Assembly (NCBI RefSeq): GCF_037203605.1
Contig: NZ_JBBDHC010000005.1
Location: forward strand, 62,001 to 126,000
DNA from: Denitratimonas tolerans
GTDB taxonomy: Bacteria; Pseudomonadota; Gammaproteobacteria; Xanthomonadales; Xanthomonadaceae
DNA length: 64,000 nt
Reading direction: 5' to 3'
Shown here one piece after another: positions 57,848 through 64,000 of the stretch (its first letter is position 1; each line of letters begins with the position of its first letter). The position numbers and the translations under genes were made by a program. The notes under the pieces are model-generated. The model had not been told where the DNA came from. It made no database searches and was given only the letters and a program-made list of their open reading frames with translations.

Positions 57848-59038
57848 TCAAGGCGCCAGACGCAGGCGCTGGCCGGGGCGCAGGATCGAGCGCGCGTTCA
57901 GCCCGTTGAGCTGGAAGAGGGTCTGCAGCCGTACCCCGTGGCGCTGCGCGATGGCACCGAGCGTATCTCCGCGGCGCACCGTGTATTCCCCGGCAAGCGG
58001 CTCGGGCGGCAGGGCTGGCGTCGGCGCGTGCGGCAGTTCGAAGCCATCGAAGCGGTCGCTCAGCGACTGCGGCACCAGCAGGGTGCGCGGTGCGTCGGGT
58101 GCGATGAATCCGCCGCGGAACGCCGGGTTGAGCGAAGCCAGCCGCTGCGGCGCGATGCCGCGATCGGCGGCGATCAGCGCGAGCGTGGACTGGCCCGGCG
58201 GCAGCGTCACCGACACCAGGGGGTCGAAGCCGGTATCGTCCGGCAGTTCCAGTCCGTGGCGCTCCGGCGCACCCAGCAGGCAGGCCAGTGCGCGGGTGCG
58301 GGCCAGGTAGTCGACGGTGCCGGCGGGAAGTCCCGATGGAGTGCCGGTGCCTGACGATTCCTGCGGCTCCGGATCGCGCTCCAGCAGGCGCGCCACGCGC
58401 TGCGGGCCGGCGTTGTAGGCGGCCGCGGCGATCTGCCACTCGCCGAAGCGGTTGTGCAGGCGCGCCAGATAATCCAGCGCCGCGTCGGTGGATGCGAGCG
58501 CATCCATGCGCCCGTCGTAGTGGCGCGTGATTGGCAGTTCCAGATACGCAGCGGTGGATCGCCCTATCTGCCAGAGCCCGACATGGTCGCCGGCCCCGCG
58601 CGCGTCGGCGCGGTACCAGCTTTCGGCAATCGGCAGCAGGGCAAACTCGCCCGGCAGGCGATAGCGATCCAACTCCGCGAGGGTCAGCGCGAGCCACGGC
58701 AGGATCGCTTCGATCTGCCCGGCGAACCGCTGCGGCGATCCGGCATAGCGACGCTGCCACAGGCGCACCTGCGGGCTGTCGCCGCAGGGGGCTTCGATCA
58801 GGCGTTCGCGCAATTGCGCCAGCACCTCGGCGCCGGTCGTGGGGAGCGATGGTTCGACGGGCAGGAAGCGTTCCGGGACAGGCTTCGGCTCAGATGCGGG
58901 AGCGGGAGCGATCACCGGCACCGGCGCGGCGACAGGATCGGCCGCGCCTTCTTCCGGGGAGGCGCGCTGCGGCATGCCCTGACAGGCGGCCAGGAGCAGC
59001 AGCGCCACGATGGCGCAGGCGCGACACCGCAAGCTCAT
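57848..59038 (-). CDS. mltD: membrane-bound lytic murein transglycosylase D
   Basis: 396 residues. Lipoprotein signal with a lipobox (LLLLAACQG). SLT/GEWL domain with the catalytic Glu in FALLPIAESWYRADARG, GLWQIGRSTAAYL and AAAAYNAGPQRVARLL. C-terminal single clear LysM repeat (YTVRRGDTLGAIAQRHGV...); E. coli MltD has two, so this one is short or the first repeat has decayed (a weak LysM-like segment STLALIAADRGI precedes it). Cleaves peptidoglycan glycan strands. ATGA overlap with gloB, as in E. coli gloB-mltD. Confidence 0.92.
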   Translation of the reverse strand: MSLRCRACAIVALLLLAACQGMPQRASPEEGAADPVAAPVPVIAPAPASEPKPVPERFLPVEPSLPTTGAEVLAQLRERLIEAPCGDSPQVRLWQRRYAGSPQRFAGQIEAILPWLALTLAELDRYRLPGEFALLPIAESWYRADARGAGDHVGLWQIGRSTAAYLELPITRHYDGRMDALASTDAALDYLARLHNRFGEWQIAAAAYNAGPQRVARLLERDPEPQESSGTGTPSGLPAGTVDYLARTRALACLLGAPERHGLELPDDTGFDPLVSVTLPPGQSTLALIAADRGIAPQRLASLNPAFRGGFIAPDAPRTLLVPQSLSDRFDGFELPHAPTPALPPEPLAGEYTVRRGDTLGAIAQRHGVRLQTLFQLNGLNARSILRPGQRLRLAP

Positions 59039-59805
59039 GCGGCGAAGCCGTCTTTCCAGCGCCGCAGCGCCGCGAACACGGCCACCGGGTCCGCGGCGTC
59101 GCAACCGCCGTGCTCGGCCACACGGGCCGCAAGCCGCGGTTCGCGGCAGCGCAGGAACGGGTTGGTGCCCTGTTCCGAGCCGATGGAGATCGGCACGGTG
59201 GGGTTGCCGAGCGCGCGCGCCTCGCGCGCCTGCGCCGCGCGTCGCACCAGCGCCAGGTTGCCCGGATCCACCGTGAGCGCAAACGCGGCGTTGCCCAGGG
59301 TGTATTCGTGCCCGCAGCAGACCCGTGTTTCCGGCGGCAGGGCGGCAATCCGTTCGAGCGAGTCGAACATCTGCGCCGGCGTGCCTTCGAACAGCCGCCC
59401 GCAGCCGAGGCTGAAGAGCGTGTCGCCGGTAAAGACCAGGCCTTCGCCCGCGAAGGCGATGTGGCTCCGGGTGTGGCCGGGAACCGCCATCACCGAAAAG
59501 GACAGGTCGGCCTGGGCCACGTTGACCACATCCCCCTCACCCACGCGCACGCAGTCGCCGACGATGCGCGGATCGTCGGGCGCATACACGATCGCACCGC
59601 AGCGTTCCGCCAGGGCGTCGACGGCACCGGTGTGGTCGCGGTGGTGGTGGGTCACGAGGATGGTGCAGGGGCGCAAACCCTGTTCCATGGCCTCGAGCAC
59701 GGGTGCCGCCTCGCCGGGATCCACGATGACCGCACGGCCGTTCGTTCCGGCCAGTGCCCAGATGTAATTGTCAGCCAGTGCGGGCAGGGCGGTGGGGAGT
59801 GGCAT
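59035..59805 (-). CDS. gloB: hydroxyacylglutathione hydrolase (glyoxalase II)
   Basis: 256 residues; second step of methylglyoxal detoxification. Metallo-beta-lactamase fold with THHHRDHTG, GHTRSHIAF, FTGDTLFSLGCGRLFEG and CGHEYTLGN. The inner ATG 59805 gives the family start (PLPTALPALADNYIW). Upstream the divergent YafS-like gene begins 47 bases away, so the promoters overlap. Confidence 0.95.
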   Translation of the reverse strand: MPLPTALPALADNYIWALAGTNGRAVIVDPGEAAPVLEAMEQGLRPCTILVTHHHRDHTGAVDALAERCGAIVYAPDDPRIVGDCVRVGEGDVVNVAQADLSFSVMAVPGHTRSHIAFAGEGLVFTGDTLFSLGCGRLFEGTPAQMFDSLERIAALPPETRVCCGHEYTLGNAAFALTVDPGNLALVRRAAQAREARALGNPTVPISIGSEQGTNPFLRCREPRLAARVAEHGGCDAADPVAVFAALRRWKDGFAA

Positions 59806-59852
59806 GGCAGGCAGGGTACACTGACGGCTTGTGCAGGACGTATTGGCGCAAC

Positions 59853-60530
59853 ATGCCGGCAGCTTCCCCGCCCCGTCAACCCGAGAGCCCGCCATCCTGG
59901 TTCGATGGCGGCGTCGGGCGCGCGTTCCTCGACGCCGAGCTGGGGCTGATGATGCCGCTGCTGCTGCGCCGTCCGGGCCTGCGGATGTGCTGGATCCTGC
60001 CGACCGAAGCGAGCGCGGGGCGCGCGCCGCCGGTGCTGATGCCCGGCGAGACGCGGCTGTGGCGCAAGGGTGAGGCCTGGCATGTGGGCAGTGAGCCGGT
60101 CGCGACCGTGCCGCAGCAGGAAATGGATCTGGTGGTGGCGGCGCACGTCATGGGGACGGCGATCGACGCAAAATGGCAGCTCGATGCGGTCCACGCCATG
60201 CTGCGGCCGGGCCGGACCGCTTTTTTCGTCGAACTCAACCCCTGGTCGCCGTTTCGCTGGCAGTGGCGAGGCAAGGACATGCACGCCCCGTCGGTGTGGA
60301 GTCTGGCCGAACGGGTGCGCGACAGCGGCCTGGCCGTCGAAGCCAGCTACGCGCTCAATCCCTCGGCCTCACGCGATTCGGTGGGCACGCTGCTGCGCCA
60401 CGACTGGCGCACGCCGGCGTGGCTGCCGCACCGCGCCTTCGCGATCCGCGCGCAGCGCCGGGAACCGGGAATGACGGCCGTCGGATCTTCGCTTCCCGCC
60501 GGCTTCGCCTTGGGGGCACCGGGCGGATGA
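59853..60530 (+). CDS. SAM-dependent methyltransferase-like protein (YafS-like)
   Basis: 225 residues. Recognised by position and size: E. coli has gloB-yafS-rnhA-dnaQ. The class I methyltransferase motif I (GxGxG) is not readable; there is only a DLVVAAHVMGTAID stretch (motif II/IV-like) and AVHAMLRPGRTAFFVELNPWS resembling motif VI. It may be a degenerate or non-enzymatic homologue. Its stop overlaps the rnhA start by 4 bases. Confidence 0.6.
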   Translation: MPAASPPRQPESPPSWFDGGVGRAFLDAELGLMMPLLLRRPGLRMCWILPTEASAGRAPPVLMPGETRLWRKGEAWHVGSEPVATVPQQEMDLVVAAHVMGTAIDAKWQLDAVHAMLRPGRTAFFVELNPWSPFRWQWRGKDMHAPSVWSLAERVRDSGLAVEASYALNPSASRDSVGTLLRHDWRTPAWLPHRAFAIRAQRREPGMTAVGSSLPAGFALGAPGG

Positions 60531-60979
60531 GCGGCGAGGATGCGGTGCTCATCCACACCGACGGCGCGTGCCTGGGAAATCCCGGGCCGGGCGGCTGGGC
60601 GGCGCTGCTGCACCATCGCGGACGCGAGCGCGAGATCTCCGGCGGCGAGTCGGACACCACCAACAACCGCATGGAGCTGATGGCCGCGATCAAGGCGCTG
60701 GAAGCCCTCAAACGCACCTGCACGATCCGGCTGCGCACCGATTCGCAGTACGTTCGCCAAGGCATCACCCAGTGGCTCCCGAACTGGATTGCGCGCGGCT
60801 GGCGCACGGCCAGCGGCGACGCGGTGAAAAACCGGGATCTCTGGGAGCGTCTGCAACGCGCTGCGGCACGCCACGAGGTCCATTGGGAATGGGTGCGCGG
60901 GCACGCCGGCGATCCGGACAACGAGCGCGTCGATCGGCTCGCGCGTGCCGCCGCCGAAGCGTTCCGGGTTGCGCCCTGA
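60527..60979 (+). CDS. rnhA: ribonuclease HI
   Basis: 150 residues. Degrades RNA in RNA:DNA hybrids (primers, R-loops). All catalytic residues are present: D12 (HTDGACLGNPGPGGW), E50 (NNRMELMAAI), D72 (TDSQYV) and D136 (NERVDRLAR). ATGA overlap with the YafS-like gene; start chosen at 60527 by family N-terminus. Confidence 0.97.
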   Translation: MSGEDAVLIHTDGACLGNPGPGGWAALLHHRGREREISGGESDTTNNRMELMAAIKALEALKRTCTIRLRTDSQYVRQGITQWLPNWIARGWRTASGDAVKNRDLWERLQRAAARHEVHWEWVRGHAGDPDNERVDRLARAAAEAFRVAP

Positions 60980-61006
60980 TGCATCACGGATACTGGAGCG
61001 ATGAGC

Positions 61007-61717
61007 ATGCGACAGATCATTCTTGATACCGAAACCACCGGCATGTCGCTCGAAGCGGGCAACCGCGTCATCGAGATCGGCTGCCTGGAGCTGCTGGGGC
61101 GCCGCCCCAGCGGCCGGCACTTCCACCGCTACCTCAATCCCGGGCGCGACAGCGAGCCGGGCGCGCTGCGCGTGCACGGGCTGACCAGCGAGTTCCTTTG
61201 CGACAAGCCGCGCATCGAGGATGTCGTCGACGAGTTCCTCGACTTCATCCGCGGTGCGGAGCTGGTGATCCACAACGCCGACTTCGACCTCTCCTTCCTG
61301 GATGCCGAACTCAGGCACTGCGGGCCGCAGTACGGGCGCGTGATCAGCCACGTCGCCGGCGTGCTCGATACCGTGCGTCTCGCGCGCGAGCGCTTCCCCG
61401 GCCAGCGCGTCTCGCTCGATGCCCTGTGCCGGCGTTTCGGCATCGACAACACCCATCGCGCGCTGCACGGGGCGCTGCTGGATGCCGAGCTTCTGCTCGA
61501 CGTGTACCTCGCGATGACCTCGGGCCAGTTCGACCTGGCCCTGGCGTCCCACGATGAACCCGTGCGGCGCGGCGACGCGACGGCGGCGTCGCCGCCGCCA
61601 CGCGAGATCCGCGTGGTGCGCGCGAATGCGGACGAGCGCCTGCGCCACGAGGCGCGCCTGGACGATCTTCAAAAGATCGCCGGTGTGCGCCTGTGGCCGG
61701 TATCGGACGGAAGCTGA
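61007..61717 (+). CDS. dnaQ: DNA polymerase III epsilon subunit (proofreading exonuclease)
   Basis: 236 residues from ATG 61007, chosen because GGAG (60995-60998) is 8 bases upstream; ATG 61001 is 2 bases from it. DEDDh exonuclease: ILDTETTG (D, E), HNADFDLSFL and HRALHGALLDAELL (H, D). C-terminal region binds the alpha subunit. In E. coli rnhA and dnaQ are divergent; here both run on the plus strand and the kinase gene follows. Confidence 0.95.
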   Translation: MRQIILDTETTGMSLEAGNRVIEIGCLELLGRRPSGRHFHRYLNPGRDSEPGALRVHGLTSEFLCDKPRIEDVVDEFLDFIRGAELVIHNADFDLSFLDAELRHCGPQYGRVISHVAGVLDTVRLARERFPGQRVSLDALCRRFGIDNTHRALHGALLDAELLLDVYLAMTSGQFDLALASHDEPVRRGDATAASPPPREIRVVRANADERLRHEARLDDLQKIAGVRLWPVSDGS

Positions 61718-61724
61718 GGATGCC

Positions 61725-62705
61725 GTGAGCCGCGAAGCCGCACCGCAGGTTCCCGGGTTCCGCATCCTGCGCCGGCTGGGGGCGGGATCCAGCGGCACCG
61801 TCTACCACGCCATCCAGGACGGTACCGAGCGCGAAGTGGCGCTCAAGGTGTTCGAGCCGGCCGATGACCCGGACGCCACCACGCCGGCCCAGATCGAGCG
61901 CGAACGCGAAGTGGCCGCCTCGCTGCGGCACCGCCACCTGGCGCGTATCCATGCCATGGGCGAACACGGCGACCGGCGCTGGCTCGCCAGCGAATACCTG
62001 GCCGGCGGCAGCCTGGCCGAGCGCATTGCCGCGCGCATGCGCGTGGGCGAGGTGCTGCAGGTGGTCCGCGACGTGCTCCAGGGCCTTGGCCACGCGCATG
62101 CGCGCGGGGTCGTCCACGGCGACGTGAAGCCGGGGAACATCCTGTTTCGCGGTGCCGGCGATGCCGTGCTGGTCGATTACGGCATCGCCGCCTTCGCGCG
62201 CGAGGGCGATCGCCGGGTCAGGATGCAAGGCGGCACGCCCGAATACATGAGCCCCGAGCAGGCGCGTGGCGAGCCGGTCGACGGGCGCTCCGATTTCTTC
62301 AGCCTGGGCGTGGTGCTGCACGAAATGCTGACCGGGCGCGTGCCCTGGCCGGCGGATGCCGGCGGCGAGGCGCGCGATCGTGGCCAGGCCCCGCTGCTGC
62401 CGGCGCGGCACCGCTGGCTGCAGCCCCTGCTCGATGCCCTGCTGGCCGAGCGCCCGGAAGATCGGCCCGAGGATGCCCGCGCGCTGCTGTCCCTGCTGTC
62501 CTCGCTGTGCGCCGCCTCGCCCGAGGCCCAGAGCCTGCTGCCGCACCCCGGCGACGACATCGAAGCGGGGCGCGTACACGGCCGGTACGAATCGGTGCGG
62601 GCGCGCCGCCGGCAGCTGCGGCGCGCGTCGGCGCGAGCGCTGCTGGTTCTGGCCCTCGTCCTGATCGGCGCGTTCCTGGCGACGCGGCTTTTCGCGGGCG
62701 ACTGA
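61725..62705 (+). CDS. small Ser/Thr protein kinase, transmembrane, with altered catalytic loop
   Basis: 326 residues from GTG 61725 (8 bases after dnaQ; no in-frame ATG fits). Kinase motifs: glycine loop LGAGSSGTVY, K41 (VALKVFE), catalytic loop H131-G132-D133 (VVHGDVKPGNIL) instead of HRD, D151-Y152-G153 instead of DFG, then TPEYMSPEQARG. The aspartates needed for catalysis are all there; lack of the Arg means activity would not need activation-loop phosphorylation. A membrane helix at ~305-322 (LLVLALVLIGAFLATRLF) lies at the extreme C-terminus, with almost no extracytoplasmic part, so signals must be sensed through the cytoplasmic or membrane portion. Partner unknown. Confidence 0.8.
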   Translation: MSREAAPQVPGFRILRRLGAGSSGTVYHAIQDGTEREVALKVFEPADDPDATTPAQIEREREVAASLRHRHLARIHAMGEHGDRRWLASEYLAGGSLAERIAARMRVGEVLQVVRDVLQGLGHAHARGVVHGDVKPGNILFRGAGDAVLVDYGIAAFAREGDRRVRMQGGTPEYMSPEQARGEPVDGRSDFFSLGVVLHEMLTGRVPWPADAGGEARDRGQAPLLPARHRWLQPLLDALLAERPEDRPEDARALLSLLSSLCAASPEAQSLLPHPGDDIEAGRVHGRYESVRARRRQLRRASARALLVLALVLIGAFLATRLFAGD

Positions 62706-62739
62706 ACGGCTGCGGCGAAGGGATCGCGCCGGTCGCCGA

Positions 62740-63843
62740 TCACTCCGCCTCGTCGGGATCGAACAGGCGCTGCTGTGCGCTCCAGGCATCGGCATCGACG
62801 AAACCGGACAGGCCCACGCCCACGAGGCGATAGCGCGTGGCGTCGGGCAGGGCGACCCGAGCATGCAGGGCCCAGGCGGCATCGGCCAACGCCTCGGCGC
62901 TGGTGGGCGGCTCGGCGAAGGTCAGGCTGCGGGTGAGGATGCGGAAGGCCGAGGTCTTGAGTTTGAGCGTTATCGTGCGGGCGATGCGCGAGGCGTCGCG
63001 CTGGCGCTCGCGGCGGTAGTCGGCGAAGGTGCGCGCGGCCAGCTGGCGCACCAGCGGCTCCAGCTCCAGCAGGGGCAGGTCGGTTTCCAGCGTGTCCTCG
63101 CGCGAGATTTGCAGCGTCGGGCGGTCCGGCTCCACCGGATGCTCGTCGATGCCGTGCGAAAGCTCGTGCAGGCGCCGGCCCCAGCGCCCGAACAGCGACT
63201 CCAGCCGCTGCGCGCCCAGTGCGCGCAGCTGCGCCACGGTTTCCACACCCAGCGCCGCCAGGCGCGCCGTCATCACCTTGCCCACGCCAGGAATTCGGTC
63301 CACCGGCAGCGGCAGCAGTACCTCGTCGATGCGCGAGGGGCGGATCACGAACAGGCCGTCGGGCTTGTTCCAGTCCGAGGCGAGTTTGGCAAGAAACTTG
63401 TTCGGCGCGACCCCGGCCGAAGCCGTCAGCCCGGTTTCCTCACGGATCGCGGCACGGATCGCTTCCGCGCCGGCCGTGGCCGAAGGCAGCGGCAGCTTCG
63501 GTGCGGTGAGATCCAGATAGGCCTCGTCCAGCGACAGCGGCTCGATGAGATCGGTGTAGCGAGCGAAGATGCCGTGCACCTGCCGCGACACTGCCTTGTA
63601 GCGGGAAAAATCCGGCGGCACGAAGGCGGCCTGTGGGCAGAGGCGCTCCGCGGTGACCGCTGGCATCGCCGAGCGCACCCCGAAGCGGCGTGCCTCGTAG
63701 CTGGCCGCGCACACCACCGAGCGCGCGCCGCGCCAGGCCACCACCACCGGGCGACCGCGCAAGGACGGATCGTCGCGCTGCTCCACCGAGGCGTAGAACG
63801 CGTCCATGTCCACGTGCACGATCTTGCGCGGCGGGGCGTTCAC
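62740..63843 (-). CDS. dinB: DNA polymerase IV
   Basis: 367 residues from a GTG start. Y-family translesion polymerase: HVDMDAFYASVEQRDDPSLRG, the conserved SLDEAYLDLT (catalytic acidic pair), ASAGVAPNKFLAKLASDW, and a little-finger domain with ARTITLKLKTSAFRILTRSLTF. Ends at FDPDEAE without the usual beta-clamp QLxLF at the very end, but QQRLFDPDEAE near the C-terminus is a clear clamp-binding motif. GTG overlaps (GTGA) the stop of the preceding minus-strand gene at 63840. No LexA box is readable. Confidence 0.95.
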   Translation of the reverse strand: MNAPPRKIVHVDMDAFYASVEQRDDPSLRGRPVVVAWRGARSVVCAASYEARRFGVRSAMPAVTAERLCPQAAFVPPDFSRYKAVSRQVHGIFARYTDLIEPLSLDEAYLDLTAPKLPLPSATAGAEAIRAAIREETGLTASAGVAPNKFLAKLASDWNKPDGLFVIRPSRIDEVLLPLPVDRIPGVGKVMTARLAALGVETVAQLRALGAQRLESLFGRWGRRLHELSHGIDEHPVEPDRPTLQISREDTLETDLPLLELEPLVRQLAARTFADYRRERQRDASRIARTITLKLKTSAFRILTRSLTFAEPPTSAEALADAAWALHARVALPDATRYRLVGVGLSGFVDADAWSAQQRLFDPDEAE

Positions 63844-64000
63844 GTCAGCTCGGGCGAGCGCTCCAGCAGCCGGCCGATGCCTTCCGTTTCTATCCGTGCC
63901 AGCGCGGCCGATACGGCCGCAGCCGCGACGTCGGCATCGAAGCCCAGGCGGAAGTGCACCTCGCCCGCCGGCGTGCGCGAGGAATGGATCGAGGCGATGC
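63840..64000 (-). CDS. 3' end of an unidentified gene (possible ACT-domain protein), cut by window edge
   Basis: The frame is open for 53 codons from the window edge to a TGA that overlaps the dinB GTG. The visible C-terminus (IASIHSSRTPAGEVHFRLGF... ending GRLLERSPELT) has an alternating strand-helix pattern like an ACT domain end, but this is only an impression. Coupled to dinB translationally. Identification needs the upstream sequence. Confidence 0.5.
   Translation of the reverse strand, partial: IASIHSSRTPAGEVHFRLGFDADVAAAAVSAALARIETEGIGRLLERSPELT

Overview
The window is a dense, high-GC chromosomal segment of a gammaproteobacterium, most probably of the Xanthomonadales (Lysobacterales). 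The reasons are the block carB-greA-rpfE-recJ, a DksA with a long histone-like Lys/Ala tail and a reduced zinc site, the YkgO-type L36, an Oar-like TonB receptor, the ppk1-ppx pair, and intergenic repeats of a kind I remember from this order. Genus cannot be decided from the sequence. Nearly all genes look vertically inherited. I see no plasmid, prophage, CRISPR array, rRNA operon or intact insertion sequence.

Layout. 0-9 kb: the 3' end of comEC, then a minus-strand run of exonuclease I, a receiver-receiver-PAS-GGDEF-EAL protein, a TraB-family membrane protein and the two-enzyme agmatine-to-putrescine route (aguA, aguB). 9-13.5 kb: a small secreted protein, rpmJ, hemJ, a periplasmic cyclophilin and a TonB receptor. 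13.5-20 kb: initiator tRNA, then rimP-nusA-infB-rbfA-truB (ribosome maturation, transcription termination and translation initiation). 20-23.4 kb: an ECF43-like sigma factor paired with a membrane Ser/Thr kinase that carries a TPR-like region. 23.5-24.5 kb: tRNA-Thr, an integrase relic and marC. 24.8-28 kb: a large Oar-like receptor.

28-37.8 kb: carA, an S9 peptidase, carB, greA, rpfE and recJ, mostly overlapping or tightly spaced. 37.8-38.5 kb: a gene-free, hairpin-rich element bounded by inverted repeats, the most unusual non-coding stretch of the window. 38.5-47.8 kb: a DUF2501 protein, mgtE, an isolated yidD, dksA, ppx-ppk1, a BepA-like M48 protease and grxC. 47.8-51.5 kb: an unknown secreted protein, NAD-type isocitrate dehydrogenase and an outer-membrane beta-barrel candidate. 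51.6-56.9 kb: lon, hupB, tRNA-Val, tRNA-Asp and ppiD, a protein quality-control and nucleoid block. 56.9-64 kb: fabI, mltD-gloB on the minus strand, a YafS-like gene with rnhA and dnaQ on the plus strand, a second small Ser/Thr kinase, dinB and the end of an unidentified gene.

Functional themes. Stringent-response and stress physiology is well represented: dksA and greA both act in the RNA polymerase secondary channel, ppk1/ppx make and degrade polyphosphate, and lon is preceded by a sigma32-like promoter. DNA repair and replication fidelity genes recur (sbcB, recJ, rnhA, dnaQ, dinB). The envelope is served by ppiD, a BepA-like protease, yidD, mltD, fabI and several beta-barrels. Signalling includes a c-di-GMP enzyme and two transmembrane Ser/Thr kinases.

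The best candidates for something under-described are the inverted-repeat structured element at 37.8-38.4 kb, the sigma factor-kinase pair, the kinase downstream of dnaQ with an altered catalytic loop, and the S9 peptidase placed between carA and carB. All functions are inferred from reading the sequence; no database search was run.
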